Positions 1-9,497 of a stretch of 64,000 bases of DNA are shown here, in pieces. Within the stretch, counting starts at the first letter, position 1; every line of letters starts with the position of its first letter. The stretch is taken from the NCBI RefSeq assembly GCF_900105145.1, contig NZ_LT629752.1, positions 2,788,501 to 2,852,500 on the forward strand. Direction: 5' to 3'. The DNA comes from Polaribacter sp. KT25b (GTDB lineage: Bacteria > Bacteroidota > Bacteroidia > Flavobacteriales > Flavobacteriaceae). The translations under genes were made by a program, and so were the position numbers. Below the pieces are notes generated by a model, which was not told where the DNA came from, searched no databases, and saw only the letters and a program-made list of their open reading frames with translations.

Positions 1-3000
1 TAATGGTTTTTACCAATTTACCAGACACAGTAAAAATTTGAACCTGAACCTCTAAAGGTTCATTTGGTTTGTTATGATTAAACCAAAACTCTGTATAATT
101 TACAAACGGATTTGGATAATTTAATACGTTTTCTAAATTTAAAATCGCATCACTTACTACCACAAAATTTAACGTTGTTTCTGATGAGTTATTGTAAGTA
201 TCCCATGCTTTTAATTTTAAAGTATGCGGCCCAACTTCTAAATCACTTAAAGTATAGGTTACTTTTCCTTTAGAAAAATCGTTAAGTTCTGTTTGATAAA
301 AATCATTTAAAATAATTGGGTTTGTAGTATCGCCATCTAAAATACCCACAATATCATGATCTACCGCAGTTATAGAAGTATTAATTCCGCTAGCATCAAA
401 TAAAACTGCTATTAAATTAGGAGAAGCATTGGTATTGCCTCCATCAATAAAAGACTCATCATTCATAAATAATTTTATTTCTGGTCCAAGTGCATCATCA
501 GGCGCATTTTCATCGATTCCACCAACCACAACATCAAAATTATAACCTGCTTTATCTATTTCTCCATTTTCTGCATAAAAACTTAATTTTCCTTTCCCGT
601 AAGCAATTTTAATATCTTTTGGCACAATAAAATCAAAACTAAAAGCACCATTTTCTACCGTAGATTTTCCTCTAAACAACTTACTATCTTGTGTATCAAA
701 AGTCATTTTAATGCCATAACCATCATTATCTAACGTCGTTTTATCAATTAATTTGTCGAAAACAGTAGTAGAAAGTGTCCCATTAAAATCGGTTAAAACT
801 GCATTTAAATTATCGGTTACAACACCTTCAAATTTCACTTTTGATAAAGCTCTTATAGTATCTAAAGACGTTGTTATATCCACATCATTCATTTTAGTAA
901 TGCGAATGTTTGGTTTCGGAATTGCTAATTTCATGGCAGGATCGCCAAAAGAATAAATAAAGAATTTTTGCGTGCTAGAAAAATTATTTTTCGTGGTCAT
1001 TAAGGCTTCTGCTATTGTAAAATCCTCATCATTAAATGCGAGTAAAACACGAATCAAAGCTTCGTTAAAATTTTGGCCAACAGTAATATAAACCTCTCTT
1101 GTAGTTGTTATCATACTTGCAGCTCCTCCTGTTTCATTTTTTAGCGTGAGCTCGCCCGCAGTAATTCTACTTGGGTTATCGAATCTAGAAAAATCGCAAG
1201 TAACTGTAATTAAAAGCGGCAATGTATTTGGGTTATTAAAACCTTGAATTTGTGGAACATCTAAAATTCTTTCTGTAGCAAAACCATCTTCTCCTCCATG
1301 ACCAAAATAATCAAAAACCAAAGTTCCTTTTTCGATGGCATTTGTAATTGCTAAGTTTACATCTGGATAGCGTTCTCCTCCAGATGAATTTTCTTGCACA
1401 TACGCATCTGAATAAATTTTATTGATATTAAAAATTGGTTGATTTGCTTTAATTTCGTCTGCAATAGATTCTACACCTTGTTCTAAAACTTCTTCGCCAG
1501 TGGCATCAATATCATCGGCAACCAAAGTGATTGTATTTCGCCAATCTCCAATGGTATTTTTATTGTAATAATTTAAAATTTTATCAACAACAATTGTTGC
1601 TTCAGAAATTGTAGAAACAGGAATTCTACTAGATGCGATATCTACCGTATGACTGCTAGACATCGTGCCTTCATTATCATCCATCATTACATAAAAATCG
1701 TCTGTAACCCAAGAACTCGCTAAATTAAAACTAATTGTAGACAGTTTTACAGGTACAATATTATTATTAGCTTGTATTCTGTCTTTATAATCATATGAAG
1801 CATCTCCAAAAAAGCAGACATATTTTAATTTTTTATCTTCGGATGAATTTGTATCGTATACATGTTTTATAAAATCTCTAATTCCTGTAATATCTTTAGA
1901 ACCAGAAGAATACTCATTATATATTTCATCTAACAAAACGACTTTGGTTGTTAAATTGGAATTATTTTGATGATAATCTGCTAATCTTTGTGCTTGTGCA
2001 GAAAGTTCTGAATTTGTTATTACAATATAATTAATGTCATTTAAAGCATGTAAATTCTGATTTATAACTTTAGAATTATCAACTGTTTCTGGTAAATAAT
2101 AATCGCTGTCGTCTAAAATAATATATTCTTTTAAACTTGCTGCATTGTCTTTAAACGTAAAATCATTTGTAATACTTTCATTTATTATTAGCTGCGGATT
2201 AATTGCTGTTGTTACATCCCAAACTTGAAAAGCATTACTTCCGTTTGTTATTTGATATTCAACAACTCCAGTTGCATTTGCTTGCGCTAAACTTCTAAAT
2301 GAAAATTGATAATCAGAAAAAGACAATTTCTTTTTTCCAACAATTTCTATATAATCTAAAAATGCATTTGCAGACGGGTTTCCATTATTATTAAACGTAA
2401 TTGCAACTTCAATACTTTCGGCACTGTTTGTTATGGTTCCATTTCTTTCTACATCGTATGCTTTTGTTAATGAACTTGCATTTACCATAGGGTAACTAAT
2501 AGTAAAAACATCTTTGGCGTTCACTTTTACATCCATAGTAGAGGAAGCTACCGAGTTAGAAACACCTCTTACTCTTACATTTAAATCTGTATTTGGGGCA
2601 GCATTTTTAAACGGAATTTTAAAACTCTGTGTATTTACAATATTAAAATCTTCTGTAAAAAACCATTGTGTACCCACTGCAAAAAGACTTTTTTCTTCTT
2701 TTTCATAAAAATTAAAATCATCAAAAACACTTATTTGAGAAGTAGCACTTGTTGTAATTGGTGTTTTGGGAGTTATTCTTTTTCCGTCCGTATCATTTAC
2801 TGTAATAAAATAATACGCTTTATCAGAATAAATATTTTGTCTGTGTTTTATAGAGTTTGCACTCACATTTACTTCCCAATCATGAGGACCTTTTGCATAA
2901 AAAAGGATATAATCAGAATTATCAAAAGAACCATCGCTTTCTCCTTCTATATAAATAGCGTTTTCTTGTAGGCCATCATATCTAAAATCACTATTTAATT

Positions 3001-3226
3001 CGGGTAAAAGTTGACCTCCATTACCATAAATATGTATTTTCTTCGGATTTAATCCGCTGGTAGAAACACCTATTCTTTGCAATAAATTTCGATCAATCTT
3101 AAATACACCCGTTGTATCTACCGAAAACTTATACCAATCTCCAGAAGACAAAACGGAATTTGAACGCTGAGCTACACTAAACTGTACTAAAAAGAGGCAA
3201 AAAATAAGAAATAACTGTTTTTTCAT
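1..3226 (-). CDS. porU: PorU, type IX secretion C25 peptidase (3' end outside window)
   Basis: Reading frame open from the ATG at 3226 to the window edge (about 1075 codons), so the C-terminus is cut off. It begins with a signal peptide ending near FSVAQ. The middle carries the gingipain-type (C25) catalytic pair: YFGHGGE with the histidine near residue 643, and VTCDFSRFDNP with the cysteine near residue 675. Immunoglobulin-like segments follow, and the last visible residues (IFTVSGKLVKTI) open a FlgD/T9SS-type C-terminal domain, so probably only some tens of residues are missing. PorU is the surface protease of type IX secretion that removes C-terminal sorting domains and helps anchor cargo. 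It is divergent from gldJ, an arrangement known in Flavobacterium; porV would be expected just left of the window (inference). Confidence 0.9.
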   Translation of the reverse strand, partial: MKKQLFLIFCLFLVQFSVAQRSNSVLSSGDWYKFSVDTTGVFKIDRNLLQRIGVSTSGLNPKKIHIYGNGGQLLPELNSDFRYDGLQENAIYIEGESDGSFDNSDYILFYAKGPHDWEVNVSANSIKHRQNIYSDKAYYFITVNDTDGKRITPKTPITTSATSQISVFDDFNFYEKEEKSLFAVGTQWFFTEDFNIVNTQSFKIPFKNAAPNTDLNVRVRGVSNSVASSTMDVKVNAKDVFTISYPMVNASSLTKAYDVERNGTITNSAESIEVAITFNNNGNPSANAFLDYIEIVGKKKLSFSDYQFSFRSLAQANATGVVEYQITNGSNAFQVWDVTTAINPQLIINESITNDFTFKDNAASLKEYIILDDSDYYLPETVDNSKVINQNLHALNDINYIVITNSELSAQAQRLADYHQNNSNLTTKVVLLDEIYNEYSSGSKDITGIRDFIKHVYDTNSSEDKKLKYVCFFGDASYDYKDRIQANNNIVPVKLSTISFNLASSWVTDDFYVMMDDNEGTMSSSHTVDIASSRIPVSTISEATIVVDKILNYYNKNTIGDWRNTITLVADDIDATGEEVLEQGVESIADEIKANQPIFNINKIYSDAYVQENSSGGERYPDVNLAITNAIEKGTLVFDYFGHGGEDGFATERILDVPQIQGFNNPNTLPLLITVTCDFSRFDNPSRITAGELTLKNETGGAASMITTTREVYITVGQNFNEALIRVLLAFNDEDFTIAEALMTTKNNFSSTQKFFIYSFGDPAMKLAIPKPNIRITKMNDVDITTSLDTIRALSKVKFEGVVTDNLNAVLTDFNGTLSTTVFDKLIDKTTLDNDGYGIKMTFDTQDSKLFRGKSTVENGAFSFDFIVPKDIKIAYGKGKLSFYAENGEIDKAGYNFDVVVGGIDENAPDDALGPEIKLFMNDESFIDGGNTNASPNLIAVLFDASGINTSITAVDHDIVGILDGDTTNPIILNDFYQTELNDFSKGKVTYTLSDLEVGPHTLKLKAWDTYNNSSETTLNFVVVSDAILNLENVLNYPNPFVNYTEFWFNHNKPNEPLEVQVQIFTVSGKLVKTI

Positions 3227-3423
3227 ATAAGTATTCAAATAACGCAAATAATTTTTAGATATTTTATTGATGACAAATATAAATTATACTAAAGTAAAAA
3301 AGCAATCGTTTATTAAGAATAAGCATAAAAATGATTCGTTAATTTTTACATTTTACTTGTTAGAAATTATATTTATTGTAAATTGCATCACTATAAAACA
3401 CCCTATTAATATTAAATTAGGAA

Positions 3424-5103
3424 ATGAAAAACATTTTTAAAATAACATTAGTTGTTCTAACAACAGTACTGTTAACTAACTGTAATAGATCGAATGCTAA
3501 TAAATCTAGGTTAACTGGTTTATCTTTTAACGATCCAAAAAACGGTAACTTTATTAAAGGTAACGAAGATGCTGGCCAAAAACCACCATTAGGTATGGTT
3601 GCAGTAGAAGGCGGTACTTTTACTATGGGGCAAGTACAAGACGATGTAATGTTCGATTGGAATACAACACCAAGAAAACTACATGTACGTTCTTTTTATA
3701 TGGATGAAGCAGAAGTCACCAACTCTGAATATTTTTTATATGTACAATATATGAAGAATGTTTTTCCTCCATCCGAAGAAAATTACAAACATATTTATAA
3801 TGCTATTTTACCAGACACGTTAGTTTGGAGAAAAAGTTTAGGAAATACAGATATTTTATCTGAAAACTATTTTCGCCATCCTGCGTATTCAGATTATCCT
3901 GTGGTTGGTGTTAGCTGGTTGCAAGCAAACGAATATTGTAAATGGCGTACAAATGCTGTAAACCTAAAAAACTTAATAGATAAAGGTCATATTAAAAATA
4001 TTTTTGAACAAGATTCTATTAGCAACTTTTTTGATACAGATGTTTTCTTAACAGATGCTACTCAATTATTTAATGGTGATTCTACCGTTTATAAAAAAGG
4101 GGTAGGTAGAACTTTAAGAAAAAAAGGAGACCCAAAACGTACGAGAGGTTCTTTTCAAGGTAGAAAAATTACCCAAGCAGATGGTATTTTAACACAACGT
4201 TTTAGATTACCAACAGAAGCTGAATGGGAATTTGCAGCGAAAGCAAATATAGAAAACCGAGAATATAACAATATTAGAGGTAGAAAAAAATATGCTTGGA
4301 ATGGTAAATATACTAGAGAAAAAGGAAAAAGAGATAGAGGAGATCAATTAGCAAACTTTAAACAAGGTAACGGACAATATAGTGGTTTACCAGGTTGGAG
4401 TTCTGATGGAGCTGATATTCCTAACAAAATAAAATCATATCCTCCAAACGGATTTGGATTGTATGATATGTCTGGAAATGTAGCAGAATGGGTTGCAGAT
4501 GTGTATAGACCTATAATTGACAATGAAGCTAACGACTTTAATTATTTTAGAGGAAATATATTTACCAAAAAAATGATTGATGAAAATGGTAATGTTGTTA
4601 TTGCTGCTAATGATGAAAGCGCTGAAGTAGAATTCGACACATTGCCAAATGGTAAAATTATTCCTAAGCAATTACCAGGAACTATTAAATACATTCCAAT
4701 TACTAAAGACGATGCTACATTAAGAAGAAACTTTTCTGTTTCTAACAATGCAAATATTGATGATGGCGATTTAAACTCTTCACGTTTTTACGAAGATGAT
4801 GAAGATGAATTTAAATCGAAACCAAATATGTACAACTCACCTAAAAGTCCAACAATTGTAACAGATGCCAATGGAAAAACAACTTTTACAAATGATGACA
4901 AAATGAGAACTACGTTAATTAGTGATAATAGTAGAGTGTATAAAGGTGGTGCTTGGTCTGATAGAGAATATTGGTTAGATCCTGCGCAAAGAAGATATTT
5001 ACCAGAATACATGGCAACAAGCTTTATTGGTTTTAGATGTGTATCTGATAAAGTTGGACCAATGTCTACAGGAAAAAGAAAAGCTAGAAACCCTAGCAGA
5101 TAA
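3424..5103 (+). CDS. gldJ: GldJ, gliding motility / type IX secretion lipoprotein
   Basis: 559 residues, the usual length for GldJ. The N-terminus is a lipoprotein signal with lipobox LTNC, so Cys20 is the lipidation site. The rest is a formylglycine-generating-enzyme (FGE-sulfatase/SUMF1) fold: GMVAVEGGTFTMGQ near residues 57-70, LPTEAEWEFAAKA, YDMSGNVAEWVADVY, and GFRCVSDK near the C-terminus. A charged insertion lies between the last two blocks. GldJ is needed for gliding and for stability of GldK and other type IX secretion components; it is not thought to act as a sulfatase activator. It is divergent from porU across 197 bp and followed by a strong terminator at 5121-5157, so it is probably transcribed alone. 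Confidence 0.92.
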   Translation: MKNIFKITLVVLTTVLLTNCNRSNANKSRLTGLSFNDPKNGNFIKGNEDAGQKPPLGMVAVEGGTFTMGQVQDDVMFDWNTTPRKLHVRSFYMDEAEVTNSEYFLYVQYMKNVFPPSEENYKHIYNAILPDTLVWRKSLGNTDILSENYFRHPAYSDYPVVGVSWLQANEYCKWRTNAVNLKNLIDKGHIKNIFEQDSISNFFDTDVFLTDATQLFNGDSTVYKKGVGRTLRKKGDPKRTRGSFQGRKITQADGILTQRFRLPTEAEWEFAAKANIENREYNNIRGRKKYAWNGKYTREKGKRDRGDQLANFKQGNGQYSGLPGWSSDGADIPNKIKSYPPNGFGLYDMSGNVAEWVADVYRPIIDNEANDFNYFRGNIFTKKMIDENGNVVIAANDESAEVEFDTLPNGKIIPKQLPGTIKYIPITKDDATLRRNFSVSNNANIDDGDLNSSRFYEDDEDEFKSKPNMYNSPKSPTIVTDANGKTTFTNDDKMRTTLISDNSRVYKGGAWSDREYWLDPAQRRYLPEYMATSFIGFRCVSDKVGPMSTGKRKARNPSR

Positions 5104-5120
5104 GACATTAACAATAAAAA

Positions 5121-5157
5121 AAATACCTCATTATTTGAAAGATAATGAGGTTTTTTT
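5121..5157 (+). terminator. Rho-independent terminator after gldJ
   Basis: A perfect 10-bp stem, ACCTCATTAT at 5125-5134 pairing with ATAATGAGGT at 5142-5151, has a 7-nt loop and ends in a run of seven T. It lies about 20 bp after the gldJ stop. Confidence 0.9.
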
Positions 5158-5425
5158 ATACGCTAAAAAACAAGTAAATCAACGACCTCGCCTCACGGGT
5201 AAGAGGTATGCTTCCGTAACAAACATCTTAGATTTCAAGGCAAGCCTTGGCGAATTAAACCCTTGGCTATTGATTAAATAATTTTTAGTATTTCTAACAC
5301 CTTTTCGTTATGCTAAATTTTACAACTTTAACTTTACTACGTTTTTAAAATTATTGCCCTAACAAGGCAAAAAATAAATTTACAAAATTCTTACAAGAAT
5401 TAGCGCTTTTAAGTATATTTAAAAA

Positions 5426-6682
5426 ATGAAAATAGCCAATCTATACAATATATATCGTCAACATTTTCTGGTAGATACAGACACTAGAAACATCAGAAAA
5501 AACACCATTTTCTTTGCGTTAAAGGGCGAGAATTTTAATGGAAACACATTTGCCGAACAAGCTTTAAAACTTGGCGCAAGTTATGCCGTTGTAGATGAAC
5601 CTGCTTATAAAACATGCGAAAATATCATTTTGGTTACGGATGTTTTAAAGACGCTACAAGAACTAGCTAATTTTCATAGAAAACAATTACACATTCCTGT
5701 TATTGGTTTAACAGGTAGCAATGGTAAAACGACAACCAAAGAATTGATAAACGTTGTTTTAAGTAAAAAACTTAATGTTACAGCCACTAAAGGAAACTTA
5801 AATAATCATATTGGTGTACCGCTCACACTACTTTCTATGACTGATAAAACAGAACTAGGAATTGTAGAAATGGGTGCAAATCATCAAAAAGAAATTGAAT
5901 TTCTATGCACTATTTGCGAACCAGATTTTGGTTATATCACCAATTTCGGAAAAGCACATTTAGAAGGTTTTGGAAGCTTAGAAGGTGTTATTAATGGAAA
6001 AAGTGAACTATATACGTACTTACAAAAAAATAATAAAACTGCCTTTGTAAATACAGAAGACGCTATTCAAGTTGAAAAAACAAAGGAAATTAAAGCCGTT
6101 TTAATAAATACTGATGAACTTCAGTTTTTAGAAGTAAATCCGTTTGTAAAACTTAGGTATAAAAGTATACAAATTCAAAGTAATTTAATCGGGAAATATA
6201 ATTACACAAATATTGCTGCAGCAATTACAATTGGCGATTATTTTAAAGTTTCAGAGAATGCTATTAAAGAGGCAATAGCATATTATACTCCAACAAATAA
6301 TCGCTCTCAAATAATAAAATCAAAAACAAACACTATTATTTTAGATGCTTATAATGCAAATCCATCAAGCATGAAAGTTGCAATTGAAAATTTTGAAGCA
6401 ATAAAAACAACATCAAAAGCTATTATTTTAGGTGATATGTTTGAATTGGGAAAAGAAAGCTTACAAGAACATCAAGCAATTGTTAATTTGGTAACTTCGC
6501 TTAATTTTAAAGAAACTTATTTTGTTGGAGAGAATTTCTATCAAACAAAAACAGATAAGACTCAATTTAAAACATATCAAGATTTAGAAGCTTTCATCAA
6601 AAAAAATCCTCTAGAAAACCAATCAATTTTAATTAAAGGCTCTAGAGGAATGCGTTTAGAAAGAATTTTAGATTTACTGTAA
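5426..6682 (+). CDS. murF: UDP-MurNAc-tripeptide-D-Ala-D-Ala ligase
   Basis: 418 residues, somewhat shorter than the enterobacterial enzyme. Mur-ligase layout: N-terminal UDP-precursor domain (1-90), ATP-binding P-loop GLTGSNGKTTT at 94-104, central motif EMGANHQKEIEFL, then LDAYNANPSSM and LGDMFELG of the C-terminal domain. It catalyses the ATP-dependent addition of D-Ala-D-Ala to the UDP-MurNAc tripeptide, the last cytoplasmic step of the peptidoglycan precursor. The preceding 260 bp contain no other gene. The stop is followed within 2 bp by a degenerate 7-bp repeat array separating it from the convergent kinase gene. Confidence 0.95.
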   Translation: MKIANLYNIYRQHFLVDTDTRNIRKNTIFFALKGENFNGNTFAEQALKLGASYAVVDEPAYKTCENIILVTDVLKTLQELANFHRKQLHIPVIGLTGSNGKTTTKELINVVLSKKLNVTATKGNLNNHIGVPLTLLSMTDKTELGIVEMGANHQKEIEFLCTICEPDFGYITNFGKAHLEGFGSLEGVINGKSELYTYLQKNNKTAFVNTEDAIQVEKTKEIKAVLINTDELQFLEVNPFVKLRYKSIQIQSNLIGKYNYTNIAAAITIGDYFKVSENAIKEAIAYYTPTNNRSQIIKSKTNTIILDAYNANPSSMKVAIENFEAIKTTSKAIILGDMFELGKESLQEHQAIVNLVTSLNFKETYFVGENFYQTKTDKTQFKTYQDLEAFIKKNPLENQSILIKGSRGMRLERILDLL

Positions 6683-6683
6683 T

Positions 6684-6762
6684 CGTCTTTCGTTGGCCGT
6701 TGTTGGTTGACCGACTTTCGTCCTTCGATTTTCGAAAACCGATAAACGAACAACGAATTTCG
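6684..6762. repeat. Degenerate heptamer array (CG every 7 bp), 12 units
   Basis: Starting at 6684 a CG dinucleotide recurs every 7 bp through 6761, except one GG at 6705. The five intervening bases vary: T-rich in the left units, A-rich in the right ones, giving a loosely palindromic array. It fills nearly the whole gap between the convergent murF and BadF-type kinase genes. The same pattern occurs at 32488, 36901, 37521 and, decayed, at 42345. Confidence 0.85.
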
Positions 6763-6766
6763 ATTC

Positions 6767-7618
6767 CTATTCAATCAAATTTTTATGATATTCTAATAAA
6801 TTATCAATAGGTCTTTGAATTACATCTGTAATTTTTAAATCATATTTTTCGGCAACTTCTTCTAAAATATCTCTAAAATAGAAAGCGATTGAACCTATAA
6901 AGTACAAAGGTGTTTCGTCTCCTTTTTCAAAAGGTAAAACTCTATATTTAAAGAATTCCTGAAAACCTTTCTTAATAATTTTTTTAATGTATTTATCTTC
7001 TTTAAATTCAAACATAAATTGCGCAAAGTTTGCTAAATACATATTCGGATTTTGTTCTCTGTACAAGTTTTTCTTCACAAAATCTGCCTCCATATTAAAT
7101 TGACTCTCAAATTTTTCTGCAATTTTTTTAGGCATTCTGTCATAATAATAAGCTCTTAACAATCTTTTTCCAAAATAATTACCACTTGCTTCATCCATAA
7201 TAACATATCCTAAAGAAGGCGTTTTCATATGAATATTTTCTCCGTCAAAATAACAACTATTAGAGCCCGTACCTAAAATACAAACTATTGCCGGTTTATT
7301 ACCAGCAACGGCATAAACGGCTGCGAGCATATCTTCTGCAACTACCACTTTAGCATTGATAAAAATAGATTCTAAAACATCTTTTAAAATTTTTGTTGCT
7401 ACAGGAGTTCCACATCCAGCGCCATAAAAAAAGATTTCTGTAACTTCTTTTTTTATTTTAATCAATTGAAACATGTTTATAATCCTGTTTTTCAACTCAA
7501 CCTCTGAAATTACTTCAGGATTTAAACCCAATGTTCTTACCCTAAATGCTTCATTTTTATCTTTATTGATAGCTATCCAATCTGCTTTTGTAGAGCCACC
7601 GTCTGCAATTAAAATCAT
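6767..7618 (-). CDS. BadF/BadG-type ATPase, probable N-acetylglucosamine kinase
   Basis: 283 residues. The ASKHA (actin-like) fold is visible: phosphate-1 motif LIADGGSTKADW at residues 2-13, FYGAGCGTP, the adenosine motif CILGTGSNSCYFDG and DEASGNYFGKRLL. These are typical of the BadF/BadG/BcrA/BcrD family, whose single-subunit members in Bacteroidota are usually annotated as N-acetylglucosamine kinases. It probably phosphorylates an amino sugar from cell-wall or dietary glycans (family-level inference; the substrate is not proven). It is convergent with murF, and there is no upstream neighbour on its strand for more than 1 kb. Confidence 0.8.
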   Translation of the reverse strand: MILIADGGSTKADWIAINKDKNEAFRVRTLGLNPEVISEVELKNRIINMFQLIKIKKEVTEIFFYGAGCGTPVATKILKDVLESIFINAKVVVAEDMLAAVYAVAGNKPAIVCILGTGSNSCYFDGENIHMKTPSLGYVIMDEASGNYFGKRLLRAYYYDRMPKKIAEKFESQFNMEADFVKKNLYREQNPNMYLANFAQFMFEFKEDKYIKKIIKKGFQEFFKYRVLPFEKGDETPLYFIGSIAFYFRDILEEVAEKYDLKITDVIQRPIDNLLEYHKNLIE

Positions 7619-8733
7619 AATTCTCTTATTTTACTCAAATATATTACAAGTTAAAGTCTTATACAATAGTTTAAGAAACTTCAATCGTTTTCGTTTTAAA
7701 AATAACACATACCGGTATGATTATTTTCCAGCTGATTTCGCAAATAACCGCAGATCATTATCGGTAGAATGAAAAGTGGTTTTACAAAAAACATCCAAAA
7801 TTAACGTCCTTGCGAGGTACGAAGCAATTTTATGGTTAAGTATACATATTCTTAAAGATAATTTCGTCAAAAAAGTCTTCTAAGGTCGAAAAGCATCATG
7901 AGATTTCTCGGCGTTCTTAGCTTCAGAACACGTCATTGCCAGGCACGAAGCAATCTCACTAAAATACACGAACTTTTTAATAAATAAAATACTTTTATTT
8001 AATTCGTCTGAATACAGGTTCTGATTATAGTAACGCTCCTTAATTTATCATTCCGAAATGAGCTTTTTTAGCGATGAAGGAATCTTAATGTTAGGTACTT
8101 CTAAACTATGAGATTTCTCGGCGCTCATATCTTCGCTTTGTCGAAATGACAGCAAGGTATATAACAAATTGCTTTAATCGTACCTCTTTCGCAATGACGG
8201 ATTACATTTAAAAATCACAATCTTAAACCGACATACTTTTATTTTTCGTAGTAATTCAAAAGATATGGAAAGGCTAAGTGTCCAAAGAGTGGAACGGTCT
8301 GGACACGATAGTGGAATATCTTGTAGAATTCGAGAAAAATAAAATAAGTCTAGATTTTTGTTTCTTTTCAGCAATGGAAAAGAAAAGGTAAAATAGGAAG
8401 GAAATTTATATGGTGTGAGAAATCTCATAATTAGTTAATACAAATGATGAGATTTCTCGGCGCTCATATCTTCGCTTTGTCGAAATGACAGCAAGGTCTT
8501 TAACTTGTTACAATATCATTCCGAAATGAGTCTTTTTTTGGCGATTGAGGAATCTAAATATTTAGGACTTCCAAATGAATAGATTGCTTCAATCGAGTTT
8601 GCTTCTTTTATCGCAACAAGCTTTCGCAATCACTTTTAAACTGTAAACTCTAAAAACAGCATAATTCAAAAACTCACTACCTCAATACTTATTATCAATG
8701 GGAATATTGTAAATTAGCATCAAATTATTAGAA
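7619..8733. repeat. 1.1-kb repeat-rich intergenic region
   Basis: No convincing gene. It contains dispersed inverted-repeat elements of the GTCATTnCGA family. Single or half elements are at about 7804-7835, 7899-7963, 8167-8199 and 8581-8635. A full element runs from 8047 (ATCATTCCGAAATGAG) to 8150 (GTCGAAATGAC), and a head-to-head pair occupies about 8443-8555. Between 8230 and 8420 is unique-looking DNA with a 7-bp inverted repeat (GTGTCCA at 8278, TGGACAC at 8300) that I could not assign. The left end (7619-7800) shows nothing recognisable. Confidence 0.8.
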
Positions 8734-9486
8734 ATGTTTTTTTTTAAGAAAAAAGAAATTCCGTTAAGTGATTTTTTTCCTAACGGATTCGTAGATATTC
8801 ATTCTCATTTACTCCCTGGCATTGACGATGGTGCAAAAGACTTAGAAGATTCTATTGCGTTAATTCAGAAAATGGCTTCATACGGGATTAAAAATTTCAT
8901 TACCACTCCGCATATTTTAGGTGAAATGTATCCAAATACACCTGAAATCATAAAGGGAAAGCTTCAAGAAGTTAGAGAAGAACTCGTAAAAAGAAATATT
9001 ACCGATATCACCATTGATGCTGCAGCAGAATACATGATGGATGAGCAGTTTTCTATACTATTAGAAAAGGATGAAATCCTCACATTAAAAGATAATTTAG
9101 TTTTGGTAGAAATGTCTTATTTTAGTCCGCCTTTAAACTTATTTGATATATTATTTCAATTGCAATTAAAAGGGTACAAGCCTGTTTTAGCGCATCCAGA
9201 ACGATATATATCCTATCATAACGACTTTAAAGTTTATCAAAAATTAAAAACTGCAGGATGCTTGTTTCAATTGAACTTATTGTCATTAACTGAGCAATAT
9301 GGAAAAGGAGTTCAAAAAACGGCTGAAAAGCTATTAAAAGAAAACCTATATGATTTTGTGGGCACAGATACACATCATCAAATGCATTTAGAATTATTGC
9401 GGAAAATTGGGACTCCCAAGAATTTGAAACAACTAGCGCACATCATGAAAAGCACCGTTCAGCGATTTGGAAAGCAGACAAAATAA
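8734..9486 (+). CDS. CpsB/CapC-type tyrosine-protein phosphatase (PHP domain)
   Basis: 250 residues with the metal-binding motifs of the PHP phosphoesterase fold in order: DIHSHLLPGIDDG near residues 22-34, TTPH near 58, LAHPERY near 150 and GTDTHH near 210. This matches the manganese-dependent CpsB/YwqE phosphatases that dephosphorylate bacterial tyrosine kinases controlling capsule synthesis. The likely partner is the Wzc-type kinase at 12348-14756, whose C-terminus is a tyrosine cluster (inference from family and proximity). It faces away from the main polysaccharide locus and has a gene 11 bp downstream, probably in the same transcript. Confidence 0.88.
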   Translation: MFFFKKKEIPLSDFFPNGFVDIHSHLLPGIDDGAKDLEDSIALIQKMASYGIKNFITTPHILGEMYPNTPEIIKGKLQEVREELVKRNITDITIDAAAEYMMDEQFSILLEKDEILTLKDNLVLVEMSYFSPPLNLFDILFQLQLKGYKPVLAHPERYISYHNDFKVYQKLKTAGCLFQLNLLSLTEQYGKGVQKTAEKLLKENLYDFVGTDTHHQMHLELLRKIGTPKNLKQLAHIMKSTVQRFGKQTK

Positions 9487-9497
9487 AGAACATAAAG

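Noticed and set aside
2666..2971. Cys/Ile-rich plus-strand ORF
   Set aside because: Antisense shadow of porU, which is supported by signal peptide and catalytic motifs.
8174..8428. 84-codon minus-strand ORF
   Set aside because: Runs from one dispersed repeat into another, with no family resemblance.
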